The notes under the pieces were generated by a model that made no database searches, was not told the origin of the DNA, and saw only the letters and a program-made list of their open reading frames with translations. This document shows positions 12,040-23,046 of a DNA stretch of 64,000 nt, one piece after another; the stretch's first letter is position 1; every line of letters starts with the position of its first letter. The DNA comes from Eublepharis macularius (lineage: Eukaryota; Chordata; Lepidosauria; Squamata; Eublepharidae), in the NCBI RefSeq assembly GCF_028583425.1, contig NC_072798.1, positions 12,774,501 through 12,838,500 on the forward strand. The letters run 5' to 3'. The translations under genes and the position numbers were made by a program.

Positions 12040-12289
12040 GATCCCAGAGCACTTGCAGTGTAAATGCAAATCTGCTCGATTTCCAGAACAGTAGCAGAGT
12101 TGCATTTTGTGCTGGATCTCTGGAGTGACATACAAGGTATGATTACATGCGATGTGAGGCTGGCTGAAGCACTTATTGAAACTGGGTGACTACCGGTGCA
12201 AAACAGCCCCACATCAACAGGTGCACATGCAAAGTCCTATGGCTTTTGTCTCAGCCAGCGCCACATTTCAGACAAACCTAACAACCAGA

Positions 12290-12665
12290 TAGTGTAGTGT
12301 GTGGGGGAGGGCAAGAGAGGCTGCTATCCTGGGCACATAATTTGGGGGAGGCGCTGTGGGGTGCCACACTGAGGATAGCCTGTGCTCTGTGGGAGGCCAC
12401 CCGTGGCACCCTGGCCATCTGCCATGACAACAGGGCAGCTGTCCTGCAGCTGAGGAGTATGGTGAGCCGGTGGCGGTGGTGTGGGTGGTTCCTGTGGAGG
12501 GCTGTCTGATGGGGGTGGGGAGGTGAGCGGCCCAGATCACAGGAGCGCTCCCACACCTTACGCAATGATGTCACTTCCAGTGATGTCATTGCACGGTCTT
12601 GGGAGTGCGTATGCTCATGCTTTGTGCATGCGCATGTGGAGCCCGGGAATTGCCCCAGGCACTCC
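12290..12665. mobile_element. F2-like MITE remnant
   Basis: The right part contains AATGATGTCACTTCCAGTGA and TGATGTCATTGCAC, the inverted core of the F2 family. Ends are too degraded to define. Confidence 0.4.
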
Positions 12666-12886
12666 AAACCCATGCTATACCACTGGTGAAGTGAAGGGAT
12701 TTCTGAAGTTCTTGGGACAAGATTTCCAATTCAAAAGTTCATGTTTTCATCAACATGTTGAAAAATGACTTACACAGGCAGCCGGCCCAAATGATTTTGG
12801 GGTAGGTGGAAAAGAAGAGATGATGGGGGAGTGATCATGCTGTGTCTTGGTGCAGAGCTGGGAAATTAGGTTTTGAGTTTTGCATT

Positions 12887-13106
12887 TAGGGTTGCCAACT
12901 CTGGGTTGGGAAATTCCTAGAGTTTTTGGAGTAGAACCTGGGGAAGGCAGAGTTTGGGAAAGGGAGGGACCTCAGTAGGGTATAACGCCATAAAAATGCC
13001 ACCCTCAAAAGCAGTCGTTTTCTCCAGGAGAACTGATCAGGGTTGACTGGAGATCAGTTGTCATTCAGGGAAGTCTCCAGGCCCCACGTGGAGGTTGGCA
13101 ACACCA
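12887..13106. mobile_element. hAT MITE F1, complete
   Basis: A 220-bp element TAGGGTTGCCAAC ... GTTGGCAACACCA, flanked by TTTGCATT / GATGCATT (6 of 8). The internal block TATAACGCCATAAAAATGCC is the F1 core. Confidence 0.85.
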
Positions 13107-13737
13107 GATGCATTAGTTTTAAGGGTGTTATTACGTGACTTAGGATCTGGTTTGCTTCCACACAGGGATGGCTGACCTGTGACCCACGTTTAGAGGCTTT
13201 GCTACCCCATTTTGGATCCACAGGTTGAGAAACACTAGCCTAGGCCTCAGTGACTGATGGGTGCTGAGTGTGTGCGTGTGGAACCTGACCTTATACACTA
13301 TATAAGACTTTAGGTTTGATCCTAAAGAGCAAAGGCAGAGTTTTAGCTGGAGGGCCCTGCAATTGTGTTGTGGCTCAGGGAAACAAATCATGCAATTCTA
13401 AGCAGTGTTACACTCTGCTATTCTCAATGGGTGTTGAAGGGTGTAACTCGGTTTAGGATTGCAATGTGTATTTCTGACACCTTGGCAAAAGGATTCGGTG
13501 TTCATACACTGGATGCAGAGATCCGTACAAGCACTGTTTATCTGACTTGGTAGTTTGTGCTTTCCAAAATGGTTCCTCCTCCCCCTCCCCTCTTTCTGGA
13601 CACATTTACCATAAGCCTTTGTTGAAATTGTCCCTAGCAACCTTATCTTTGCTTTTCCTGTGTCGTTGTTTGTGAATAATTAATGGCTGTGAATAGACCT
13701 AGAGAAACACATTCCCTGAACCAAAACTGTTGGGTTG

Positions 13738-13885
13738 TTAGAACATAAGAAGAGCCCTGCTGGATCAAACTAAAGATCCATCTAGTCTGGCAATCTGTCT
13801 CTCATAGTGGCCAACCAGTTATTCTGGAGGGCCAACAACAGGGCATAGAGGCCGAGATCTTCTCTGATGTTGCCTCCTGACGGGG
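13738..13885. mobile_element. Squamate interspersed repeat (CR1/L2-like)
   Basis: GAACATAAGAAGAGCCCTGC ... CATCTAGTCTGGCAATCTG ... GGGCATAGAGGCCGAG is a common reptile LINE-associated sequence. A diverged copy is at 19397..19620. Confidence 0.55.
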
Positions 13886-13887
13886 TA

Positions 13888-14372
13888 TTCAGAGATATAC
13901 TTCCAACTCTGGCTTCAGAAATGTCTGCAGATTTAGAGATGGTGTTTGGAGAGGGTAGAGTTTGGGAAGAGGAGGGAGGTCAGTGGAGATAATAATAAAC
14001 AATAACATTTGATTTATATACCACCGTTCAGGACAACTTAACACCCTCTCAGAGCAGTTTACAAAATGTGTTATTATTATCCTCACAACAAACACCCTGT
14101 GAGGTGGGTGAGGATGAGAGAGCTCTGAGAGAGCTGTGACTGAATCAAGGTCACCTAGCTGGCTTCAAGCAAGGAGTGGTGAATCAAACCTGGCTCTCCA
14201 GATTAGAGTCCTGCTGCTCTTAACCACTACACCAAACTGCATGTGATACCATGGAGTCTGCTTTCCAAAGCAGCTATTTTTCTCCAGGGGAGATAGTATC
14301 TGTAGGCTGGAGAACAGTTGCAGTTCCAGGAGAACTCCAGGCCCCTCCTGGGGGGGATTTAGTAATCCTAGT
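13888..14372. mobile_element. F1 MITE interrupted by an antisense Sauria SINE
   Basis: The F1 left part (AGAGTTTGGGAAGAGGAGGG) ends near 13986, and its right part resumes at 14240 (CATGGAGTCTGCTTTCCAAA). Between them is an antisense SINE from the (TAA)n tail to TAACCACTACACCAAACTG. The MITE is therefore older than the SINE. Confidence 0.8.
13988..14239 (-). mobile_element. Sauria-type tRNA SINE nested in F1
   Basis: Full-length antisense copy: AACATTTGATTTATATACC tail, CACCCTGTGAGGTGGGTGAG body, reverse B box GAATCAAACCTGGC, reverse A box CTTAACCACTACACC. Confidence 0.85.
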
Positions 14373-14624
14373 GGTTAGTACCATCTTGGTACACTCTTGG
14401 CACACTAGGAAAAGAAGCAACTTGGAAGCATAACAATCAGTTGTTGATCCAATGTGTGTCTGATGCCAAACAAATCCTGTAGGTCTCTTAAATAGCTGAG
14501 GACAAGGGAAAAACCATTTGTCCTGAAAACATGGACGCTTTCACACTTTGTTATGTTATTTTTACTGGTCTCAAGTTCCTGCAAACTTTTCAACAAGTTG
14601 GGGGTGGGGGGAAAGGTGAGGTGG

Positions 14625-14812
14625 TGTACTGAAATGAGGATCTGGGGATGGATTGCTCCTGGAATTAGAACCAATCTCCAGCCTACAAAGATGAGATCCC
14701 CTGGAGAAAACGGCTGCATTGGAGGGTGGACTTTTTAGCATTATACCCTGATGAGATCCCTTCTGTCTCCAAATCTCTGGGAATTTCCAGCCTGGAGTTG
14801 GCAACCTTATAC
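14625..14812. mobile_element. F1 MITE, left-truncated
   Basis: Runs from GGATTGCTCCTGGAATTAGA to GGAGTTGGCAACCTTA, with the F1 middle AAACGGCTGCATTGGAGGG. Confidence 0.75.
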
Positions 14813-14839
14813 TCAGTGTTCTCAGAAGGGTGGCACTTT

Positions 14840-15725
14840 AAACAGCCAGTGGTGGGAGTCTGCAGTCAGACACTCCTCCCCAGCCCAAGTTTATGTGAAG
14901 TGAGAAAGAAAAAGTGTGTGCTTAAAAAAACACCCAGAATTATCAACGGCCCATAAAAATATCTTTTGGCCCAACTCATAACTCTGCCATGTTTAATCAG
15001 CTCTCACATAACTGCAGCATTCCCATATTCCCATTAGGTTAATTATAAAGAAAACATTGTTTATGTTCTGATGTCATTGCTTTGGAGAACACATCTATAA
15101 ATGGTCGCCTTGCCTTGCTGCCTTAAGTCTCGTGGTTTAGCTTTGTCTTCAAACGGATGACCTTAATCAGAGGTATGCGGAAGGTTTTTGGAAAAGCCCC
15201 AGGCAAATCCGCTGAGGGAGGCAGTTTCCCTGCTGCCCTTCTGTGGCCAGTCTTTAAATGTATCAAGGCAGTTGGCAACGAACAAAGCCAGCAGAAAACC
15301 GATTGCCAATAGACCACGCATGAAGCTGCCAAATCTCCTTGTAGATACCATCTTTCTTCTCTGTTGGCTCCTTCACCTGTAAGACAAAGGTGTGAATTAG
15401 TGGTAGGGCAACAAAGCTGGAGTTCAGGGCTATGTGATTTGGGATAATACAAAGATTTTTTCCCCCTGGTGCAGCTACTCCTCTTTCTGCTTATTGACTT
15501 GTTTGGGGGGGAACCCTACTTTGAAGCCGTTAACTCAAGAACTGGGCTTTGTAGGAAGACCCAGAATAGGTCCGCTTAGAGGGCAGAGTTTGCTGAATAT
15601 GCCAGCATATAATATGTGCTCCTACAAACTTTATTTTGGGGTGCAGAGCTTTTCAATTCTCCCCAATATTTGTGTTTTGCTTTATGAAATTGGGTGTCAG
15701 TCCCTGGCAGTTAGGTCCCTTCAAG
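14840..15725. other. No recognisable gene or repeat
   Basis: Short ORFs on both strands (for example 15123..15452 minus) share no motif I recognise and lack supporting splice structure. Confidence 0.35.
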
Positions 15726-15744
15726 TTCTCCACAGTTAACACAC

Positions 15745-16093
15745 AGGTGTTCCAGTTGAAGCAACTTTATTAGAGATCCGTAAAGTTCAAGGTGTTCACA
15801 CAAAGGTAGCAATGGGCAGAAGTGACTATTCAAAAAAAGGCACTACTAATTATAGGGAAACTTCCCGCCCTTTGGGTCCGTTGACATTCTGGCGCGAAAA
15901 CCCCACAGAGTTACATGGGAACTGATTCGTTTAGGCTAAACATAGAACAGAATGAAATCGTCTCAGTCTCTGAGAAAAGATACATCGCTCGCTGCCCGCA
16001 ACTTGCGTCCAAGGACTCTTACCATAGAAGTGAAAGTAAATACTTTCAACAGATAACAGTCAACCCCCACTGTCCCAGTACATTACATGTTAG
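15745..16093 (-). mobile_element. Retroposed or LTR-like insert with 12-bp direct repeats
   Basis: A 349-bp segment bounded on both sides by CAGTTAACACAC (15733..15744 and 16094..16105). On the minus strand it contains CTAATAAAGTTGC near its end. A 12-bp duplication is long for an LTR and fits target-primed retroposition, but there is no poly(A) tail. The class is unresolved. Confidence 0.6.
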
Positions 16094-16231
16094 CAGTTAA
16101 CACACTCTCAAATGATTCATACAGTATACAGAATACAACCTTAGCAAAACAGTTATGATCAGCACAAAATGCAAAACACATTAATGGCAGGTATGCAGGC
16201 ATATATGACATAGGGACTGGGAACTGGGAAC

Positions 16232-16624
16232 CACAGGTCATTTCGTAGAAAAAGAGCTGGAGGAACTCATTAGCATAACTCATTAGCATAACTGATTTGC
16301 ATATGCCACACCCCCTGACATCACCTATCCTGGCTGGTTTGGACCCAATCCTGGCCACTCAGGGCTGAAATTGGGCCCAAAATGGCAAAAGGGGTTGAAA
16401 ATGGCCAAAAAGGGGCCCACAATGGTCAGAATCGGGCCGCTGCTGAGTGGGAAAGTGATCCACCACGCGTTAGAGGTCCGATCCAGGCTGTTTCGGCCCC
16501 CATCCAGGCTGAAACGGGCCCACAATGTCCGAGAGTCAGGTGGGTGGGGCCACCTGACATGTGACCTCTTTTGGGGAACTGCTGGAACTGCGTTCCTGCG
16601 CGTCCCCCCTCGAAATAAGCCCTG
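16232..16624. mobile_element. hAT MITE (F5) with perfect 8-bp TSD
   Basis: A 393-bp element from CACAGGTCATTTCGTAG to CTCGAAATAAGCCCTG, flanked by CTGGGAAC on both sides. Left subterminal: AAAGAGCTGGAGGAACTCAT; right subterminal: GGAACTGCGTTCCTGCGCG. The family is abundant in lizards from memory; the superfamily is inferred from the 8-bp duplication. Confidence 0.85.
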
Positions 16625-16635
16625 CTGGGAACTAA

Positions 16636-16835
16636 CTTCAGCTTCGTGGTAGGGCCTCTGTTATGCAAGTAGAAGGTCCAGTTTCAAGCCTAGCATCACC
16701 AATAAAAAGGATCAGGCAGTAGAGGACATGAAAGGTCTCTGCCCAAGAACTTGAAGAGCCTCTGCCGATCAAAGTAGACACTGCTGTCTGACCTTGAAAA
16801 ACCAGTGGTTTGGCTTGATATAAGCCAGTTTTGCC
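16636..16835 (+). mobile_element. tRNA-derived SINE (tRNA-Ala-like type), sense
   Basis: Head TTCGTGGTAGGGCCTCTG, B-box region GGTCCAGTTTCAAGCC, and body GATCAAAGTAGACACTGCTG, matching the reverse of the copies at 24935 and 51560. Confidence 0.65.
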
Positions 16836-17079
16836 ATTTGTGCTCACATCCTGCCGACAGAGCAAGCCTTATGACTGGAAGGTGGTTGGGGGACTGGAAA
16901 AGCAATAGGGTAGAAGAAGGACTCGTGGCTGTGTCTCATTTTGTTGCTGCGGAGCTGTTAGACGATCTTCAGGTGGCAACCCTATCAAAAATGACAGTGG
17001 GAGACAAGAAGAAGAGAAGGGAGTGGACAAGGACACAATAAAACATTTGTCCTAAAAATGATTGATTGATTGGCGAGGA

Positions 17080-17530
17080 GGAGGGGTTCCGAATTTTATT
17101 TGAAAAGAAAAATAGAAACAAAGTGCATAGAAACTTATACAAAATACTAAATTTAAACTACAACAGAAAAGTGTATTCAAAATATGTGGCAACACAACTA
17201 GCTTATGGGATGGTTCTCCTCTCCCTCTCCTTTATTATTTATACCTAAAATTTAATATCAATAGTTTTTCATCAGTCATTTCGTCCATATTTTATGCTCA
17301 GCTTTTAAGAGGCCTCTATATGATCTCCATATAATATTTCCATAGTAACTACGCTTAATTTTTCTTAGCTTTGAGCTACATAATCAAAGAAATCTTTCCA
17401 CTTTTTCTGGAATTCCGATATTGGTCTTTTATGGACATAAGAAGTTAATTTAGTCATCGATCGATGCATATTCGTATACTTTGTGAAAGTGTAAAGTGAT
17501 AAGAGTGATTGATTGGTTTTTGAGATGAAC
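17080..17530 (-). mobile_element. L1 3' end, antisense
   Basis: AAATCTTTCCACTTTTTCTG, TATTGGTCTTTTATGGACATA and the AT-rich tract match the L1 fragment at 37029..37230 (CAAAAAAATCCTTCCATTTC, TATTGGTCTGTTATGTAGAT). The 3' end points left. Confidence 0.65.
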
Positions 17531-17587
17531 TTCCAGAGTAAGAGGGATGACATACGCTGAGGCATAGCTGCCATGCAAAGACAAAAT

Positions 17588-17668
17588 AGTAAAGCACCTT
17601 TAAGACTAACCAACTTTATTGTAGTATAAGCTTTCAAGAGCCACAGCTCTTCGTCAGATGCATGCAAA
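17588..17668 (-). mobile_element. Penelope-like terminal fragment with hammerhead-like core
   Basis: Reverse strand: CTGACGA, a 5-bp AGAGC/GCTCT stem with TGTG loop, then T and GAAA (17657..17632), followed by the shared TTGGTTAGTCTTAAAGGTGC end. Confidence 0.55.
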
Positions 17669-17827
17669 GACAGAAGAGCTTGGAGGGCCTCTTCCATGTG
17701 GCAGAACCTCAGCTTTTGATTCTTTGGGGGCAAATAGAGTGCTGGAAAACATTGAGAGGGGCCCCATAACAGAGGTAGTGTTCCTCCTTTCCCTTTTGGT
17801 TGACCACATATGAAGCAGCCTTACATT

Positions 17828-18058
17828 GAGGGCCAAACTACAAGTGACGAATGACGCAGGTTGGACACCTGTCAGCTTCCCTCAGGTTTTGATGGGAAAT
17901 GTAGGCAGCTTGGCGGAATGTTGGACAAGTGACAGTTAAAAAGTCCGTTGGACAGCAGTCGGAGAGCCAAGCTGCGAGACCAGGACGCCTACATTTCCCA
18001 TCAAAACTTGAGGGAAGCTGACAAGTGTCCAACCTGTGTCAGGCATTACTTGTGGCTT
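17828..18058. mobile_element. Palindromic MITE (F10), copy 1
   Basis: Long inverted repeat: GGGCCAAACTACAAGTGACG pairs with CACTTGTAGCTTGGCCC-type sequence at the far end, and AGGTTTTGATGGGAAATGTA pairs with TACATTTCCCATCAAAACTT. The centre contains GGAGAGCCAAGCTG. Confidence 0.8.
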
Positions 18059-18065
18059 GGCCCTG

Positions 18066-18610
18066 AGCCAGACCTTTGGTTTATTAAGATCAGGGATGTC
18101 TTATCCAACTAGCAGCAACTGTAGTTCTCCAGGGCTTCAGGTAGGGATCCCGGTGGTGGGTAATCTCTTAGTGGTTTACCTGCTTTTGGGCCTCCCAGAG
18201 ATCATCAGCCACCAACAGGCACCCCAGGGACATGTATATGCTCCCAACAGACACAACAACATCACTTCTGGAAGTGATGTTGCTCCAGCCACGAGAGTGC
18301 CCTTGGCTTCATTTGGGGCGGATTGTGACCCCAAATGGGCTGATTCTCAAAGAATCGGCCCTGTGCTCCATGCAAGAGTGCTCCTGTGGCCAGCATAATG
18401 ACATCACATCCAGAAATGACAACATCACACAAGTGCCACGAGTGTGCGAGCGCAAAGCACACGAAATAACACATACAGAAGGCACAAAGTAAGTGCCAGA
18501 TCCCACCCCCCTCCCTTGCTGGGAGGGTACAGAAACCTGACAACCCAAATCTCAGGTGAAGGGCTTTCCCATCACCTGCTACCTGAGATATTTAGGATAC
18601 TCTTCACACA
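18066..18610 (-). mobile_element. tRNA-Ala-like SINE split by an F2 MITE
   Basis: Antisense SINE text (AGACCTTTGGTTTATTAAGA ... CTCCAGGGCTTCAGG) stops at 18141 and resumes at 18549 (ATCTCAGGTGAAGGGCTTTC). The interposed F2 copy is listed separately. Confidence 0.65.
18142..18548. mobile_element. hAT MITE F2 nested in a SINE
   Basis: A 407-bp element TAGGGATCCCGGTGG ... CTGACAACCCAA; flanks GCTTCAGG / ATCTCAGG differ only by transitions. The interior has CATCACTTCTGGAAGTGATG. Confidence 0.75.
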
Positions 18611-18685
18611 AAGCAGAGCTATGGCTCCTACCCAGAGGTACACCCTTCGTAATTCCCTGGGGACAGATCACAACTGGACTCGAAT

Positions 18686-18892
18686 CAGAGCCAAGCTACA
18701 AGTGACGCCTTACACAGGTTGAACACTTGTCAGCTTACCTCAAATTTTGAAGGAAAATGTAGGTGTCCTGGTTTTACAGCTTGGCTCTCCATTACAGCTG
18801 CAAGACCAGGATGCCTACATTTCCCATCAAAACTTGAGGGAAGCTGACAAGTGTCCAACCTGTGTCAGGCATCACTTGTAGCTTGGCTCTCA
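18686..18892. mobile_element. Palindromic MITE (F10), copy 2
   Basis: Same family as 17828..18058: CAGAGCCAAGCTACAAGTGA at the left pairs with TCACTTGTAGCTTGGCTCT at the right. Confidence 0.8.
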
Positions 18893-18906
18893 GTTTCTGC
18901 AACTTT

Positions 18907-19162
18907 GGGTAATAATAATAATAATAATAACATTCGATTTATATACCGCCCTTCAGGACAACTTAATGCCCACTCAGAGCGGTTTACAAAGTGTTATTAT
19001 TACCCCACAACAATCACCCTGTGAGGTGGGTGGGGCTAAGAGAGCTCAAGAGAACTGTGACTCGCCCAAGGTCACCCAGCTGGCTTTGTGGAGGAGTGGG
19101 GAATCAAACCCGGCTCTCCAGATTAGAGTCCCGTGCTCTTAACCACTACACCAAACTGGCTC
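18907..19162 (-). mobile_element. Sauria-type tRNA SINE, antisense, full length
   Basis: (TAA)n tail, ATTCGATTTATATACCGCCC, GAGCGGTTTACAAAGTG, then reverse B box GAATCAAACCCGGC and reverse A box TTAACCACTACACC. Confidence 0.88.
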
Positions 19163-19396
19163 CTACAGGGAAAAATTTTCCTAACACCACCCAAGGCAGT
19201 TGTGTGTTGGAGATGCAATATGTTTCTAATGCTCTCCCCAACACCAACACCACCAGTCAGATTGGGGAGGAATCAATACCGGTCCTGGGTTGGGGGGGGC
19301 AGGATAGTTGTTTCCTTATCAGAAACCTGGGTACCACCCTGGGTTTTCGTGGATAATAACAGGTTGGAAAAGGAGGGCTGAACTTGCTACTTGTTC

Positions 19397-19620
19397 GAAC
19401 ATAAAATATAACCATTTGGGGTGACTAATTCCTTCTCCTAGTCTACTGCATGTAAGATCAGGGGTCTATCCAGTCCAGCATTCCATTTCACACAGTGGAC
19501 AACTAGTTGCCCTCGGGGGCACTAATCTGGGCACAGAGGACAAGGCCTTGCCCTGCTATTGCCTTCCAACACAGATATTCAAACATTTACTGCCTCTGGG
19601 TATAGAGGTTTCCTTTAGCC
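19397..19620. mobile_element. Squamate interspersed repeat (CR1/L2-like)
   Basis: TCTATCCAGTCCAGCATTCC ... CACACAGTGGACAACTAG ... TTACTGCCTCTGGGTATAGA matches the family at 13738. Confidence 0.55.
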
Positions 19621-19771
19621 ATTGGCTAGTATCCAGGGTTGCCAACTCTCGGTTGGGAAATTCCTTGAGATTTGTGAGTAGAACCTAAGGAGGGGAGTGT
19701 TTGGGGAAAGAGCTGTGTATAGTGCCATAGAGTCCATGCTCAAAAGCAGCCGTTTTCTTGAGGGGAACTTG

Positions 19772-20122
19772 TGTAGAGATCCCAAGTGCCCGCTGGTGGC
19801 AGGCAATCTCCTAGTGGTTGATCTGCTTGTCCTCGGGTCGCTGATGGGAGGTTTCAGGCTGCCAGGAGATCGCCAACCACTGGCAGGCACCCTGACTACA
19901 CGCACGATGCACGCGCTCCTGGTGGATGTGATGACATCACTTCTGGAAGTGACATCATTGCTCCAGCCACAGGAACACTCCCATGCTTCATTTGGGGCTG
20001 ATTCTCATCTCATTGGCACCAGGACCATGTGCTCAATTTGTGTGCATGCGAAGAGGAGAATCCTGGTAAGTACCAGGTCCCCAACTCCTGCTGGGAGGGT
20101 ATAGGGACCTGGGAACCTTAGG
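19772..20122. mobile_element. hAT MITE F2 nested in F1
   Basis: GTAGAGATCCCAAGTGCCCG ... GGGACCTGGGAACCTTA with the core GACATCACTTCTGGAAGTGA. The right flank runs directly into a LINE tail. Confidence 0.75.
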
Positions 20123-20125
20123 AAC

Positions 20126-20590
20126 GTATTTATTTATTTATTTTGATTTATACCCCGCCCTCCCTACAGATGGGCTCAGGGTGGCTAACAACATTCAAAA
20201 TATACATTAAAAGTTACAACAACATAAAATCAATAATATTTTTTTAAAAGTCATTAAAATAGACCAGGAGCAAGCTATTTAAACAAATATTGGGAGTCCA
20301 TACATAGGCATAGCAGATGGCCGAGGGCAGCCCCAGAAGAAGTGGTGGTCTTAGATGGAAGAAGGACACCCGCTGGCACTCAGCCAAAGGCCCAGCGGAA
20401 CATCTCCGTTTTACAGGCCCTGCGGAACTGTAACAGGTCCCGCAGGGCCTGGATCTCCAGCGGGAAAGCGTCCCACCAGGCCGGGTCCAGGGCAAAAAAA
20501 GCCCTGGCCCTGGTTGAGGCCAGATGGATGTCCTTCGGGCCGGGGACCACCAGGAGTTGCTTGTCTGCAGAGCGCAACACCTTTCAAGGG
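20126..20590 (-). mobile_element. LINE 3' end (L2/CR1-like), antisense
   Basis: Starts at (ATTT)n, then TTTATACCCCGCCCTCCCTA, with 3' UTR text GGCCCGAAGGACATCCATCT on the minus strand. Flanked by AGGAACGTA / AGGGACGTA, a likely target duplication. Confidence 0.7.
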
Positions 20591-21487
20591 ACGTAATGGA
20601 ACTTGTCATCTGGAGATCAGTTGTAAATCTATGAGATCTCCAGCCCCGACTTGAAGATTAGCAATCCTACTAGTAGCTTTGGATCTATCTTCTACGTGCT
20701 TCCCTTTGTCCATTCTGTTTTTATTACCCATCTGTTTCATTGGATGCCCCCCTCCCAGTAATAGTGGGACAAAAAATGTTTCTATTCCCATGCGTCATTT
20801 TAATAAAGCTCTCTCATATCCCCCTAATCTTTTTTTCTCAACTGAAAACCTTCTGTTTCCGTGATCACCAGTATCACGTGCATGCAGGTTTTTTTGCTTG
20901 GATTATTGCGACGGATGTACCACAACGCCTTGGCTCGGAAGTTCGTGCTTGAAGGATCCCCAAAGGTCCTTCTGAATGCGTGGAAGGATCCGCTTCACGG
21001 TCATTTGTTTTCAGCTGTCCTTCCTGGGAAACAACAGCCATGAGAAATCAGAGGCACGCAGGCAAAGAGGAAATGGGATTGGGTCCCAAGAGGAAAATAA
21101 TTAAGATACAATTATTTGAACTCTCCTCTGTGATAAAAGGGAGGTCGAAAGTCATGGAAGAGACTGAGGTGCTTAAAGGATGTTTTTAAAATCTGTGTTG
21201 TGGATCAGATTGTTGCGAGTTTGACCAAACCATTTCAGATGATGGTGAAATTAAACTTGCATATTAAAGAGGAATACCACAATTTTCTCTCTAATGGAAG
21301 TGGTTTTCATGGGGGGTGTGTGGTTATTGTGAGAATGAAAACAGAGGAGGAGGAGAGACAATTATCTATCCTGAGTTCTTGTAGAAAGAGTGGGACTAAA
21401 AATGTGATGGAGAGACGCTAAATAAAATTTGCTGCATTTCATAAAATGTTTGAATTTATTTTTTACGCTTCATAATATCTTTCACAG

Positions 21488-21625
21488 GGTTTTGTTTGTT
21501 TATTTATAGACTGCGTTTCAACAGAAAAGCCTCCATGGTGGTTTACAGCATAATAAAATACAATAAAATTTAACAAAATCCAGTAAAATACATTTTTTTA
21601 AAAATCAGTTAAAATACAGACAACG
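21488..21625 (-). mobile_element. LINE 3' end, antisense
   Basis: TTTATTTATAGACTGCGTTT, then GGTGGTTTACAGCATAATAA, typical of a LINE tail in reverse. Confidence 0.55.
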
Positions 21626-21766
21626 TCAATAAAAGAAAGATATCTGGCTTTGGTCTGCTAACCAAGACTGCTTCCAGACAAGGATTTTCCCTGCATGGGA
21701 AGTGAATGTCTATATGACAGCGTGCTTCACTTGAGCACAACTCATACAATTTCTGGGGATTTCCTA

Positions 21767-21935
21767 GGCTTACCAGTTGCCTGCCAGTGGTGGGCAATCT
21801 CCTGGGGATTTGCCCGGTTGCTTGCTGATCGATGGTGATTGGCGGGAGGTGGCAAACCCCTGGCAATCCTGAAGTGACATCATTGCGCCAGCCGCGGGCT
21901 TGCTCCTGCTCTTTGTTGGGAACCGGGAACATCAC
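21767..21935. mobile_element. F2 MITE fragment
   Basis: CAGTTGCCTGCCAGTGGTGG ... GCTTGCTGATCGATGGTGAT ... CCTGAAGTGACATCATTGC matches the first half of the F2 copy at 26996. Confidence 0.6.
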
Positions 21936-21959
21936 CTAATGGTAGAAAAAGAAATGGTG

Positions 21960-22830
21960 CTACGTCACAGGAGTGTTGTGGTGTCACGTTTTATTTTAAG
22001 GAACGGCAAACAACAAAAAACGCAATGAACTCCTAGAAGAAGCAGGGCCATAATGAGGAACCAACCAGAGAACAACAGACTAATGACATTGTTGTTGAGA
22101 AGCTATAAGTTTGTATGTGGAGGACAATAGCTCTGTGCACATGACCCGTTTGGGCATTGACTCATTGTGTAGGGAGGAAAGCGGAAGAGCATGCTGGACC
22201 TGCCCATAGCCTCCATGTGACCACCAATTAACTACATGATGCAAACATGTGGTGTATGTTCCTGTGCACATGCCTCTTCCCCGTGTTCAGCAACAATCAG
22301 AAAGTGGCATCGTTGGTCATAGAGAGGGGATATACCTGTGGGTGTTTCCTTTGCGCATTTGCACTGTGCAGATGTAACTTCTCTTTTTATGGGTTCTATG
22401 GGGCTTAGGAAGCAAACTTTCACACAATAAAATACAACTTTTTAAAAAAAACCTAACTCATAAGTGCAATTATTAATAAAATACAACTATTTTTTAAAAA
22501 CTAAACTCATAAGTGCAACCATACAGAAAACTTTAAATCAACGATGACTTTGAAAAGGTAAAACAGTTCAACATTCCACAAAGCGGTGAGTCCCTTTTCA
22601 CTAACTCGAAGCAACTGTAGCCCAAGCCTCTGTCCTCTTGTTGGGGAATTACAGCCCTGCAAAAATAATACAATCCCAGTAACACCACTTTAAGTCATAT
22701 TGTTCACATACAACATTTGATTACCTTATTCAAGGAGATAAGAGCATACAAATTATTATTAAACTGCCCAGCAACCAGCTTCTTCCTCAGCTGTCTGGCT
22801 TTAGCTACTGGGCTAAACCAATTACCTCAT
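21960..22830. other. No recognisable gene or repeat
   Basis: AT-rich, with a stretch of near-duplicated text (AAAATACAACTTTTTAAAAA at 22429 and AAATACAACTATTTTTTAAA at 22478). No gene signal. Confidence 0.35.
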
Positions 22831-22835
22831 AGGGA

Positions 22836-23016
22836 AATCAAAAAGAGTCCAGTAGCACCTTTAAGACTAACCAATTTTATTGTAGCATAAGCTTTCGAGA
22901 ATCATGTTCTCTTCTCGAAAGCTTATGCTACAATAAAATTGGTTAGTCTTAAAGGTGCTACTGGACTCTTTTTGATTTTGCTACTACAGACTAACACGGC
23001 TAACTCCTCTGGATCT
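22836..23016. mobile_element. Penelope-like end, near-perfect palindrome
   Basis: AAATCAAAAAGAGTCCAGTA to its exact complement near 22978, with the GCATAAGCTTTCGAGAA centre; followed by CTACTACAGACTAACACGGC. It looks like two terminal repeats joined head to head. Confidence 0.75.
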
Positions 23017-23046
23017 ACCTTATAAGAGTTACACATACATGGGGGG

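Larger units (their letters stand above)
19634..20669. mobile_element. hAT MITE F1 with two nested insertions
   Basis: Outer ends CAGGGTTGCCAACTC and TTAGCAATCCTA are flanked by CTAGTATC / CTAGTAGC (7 of 8). The F1 body is broken after GGGGAACTTG (19771) and resumes at 20597 with GGAACTTGTCATCTGG, so GGAACTTG is repeated at the break. Inside lie an F2 copy and an antisense LINE. Confidence 0.82.
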
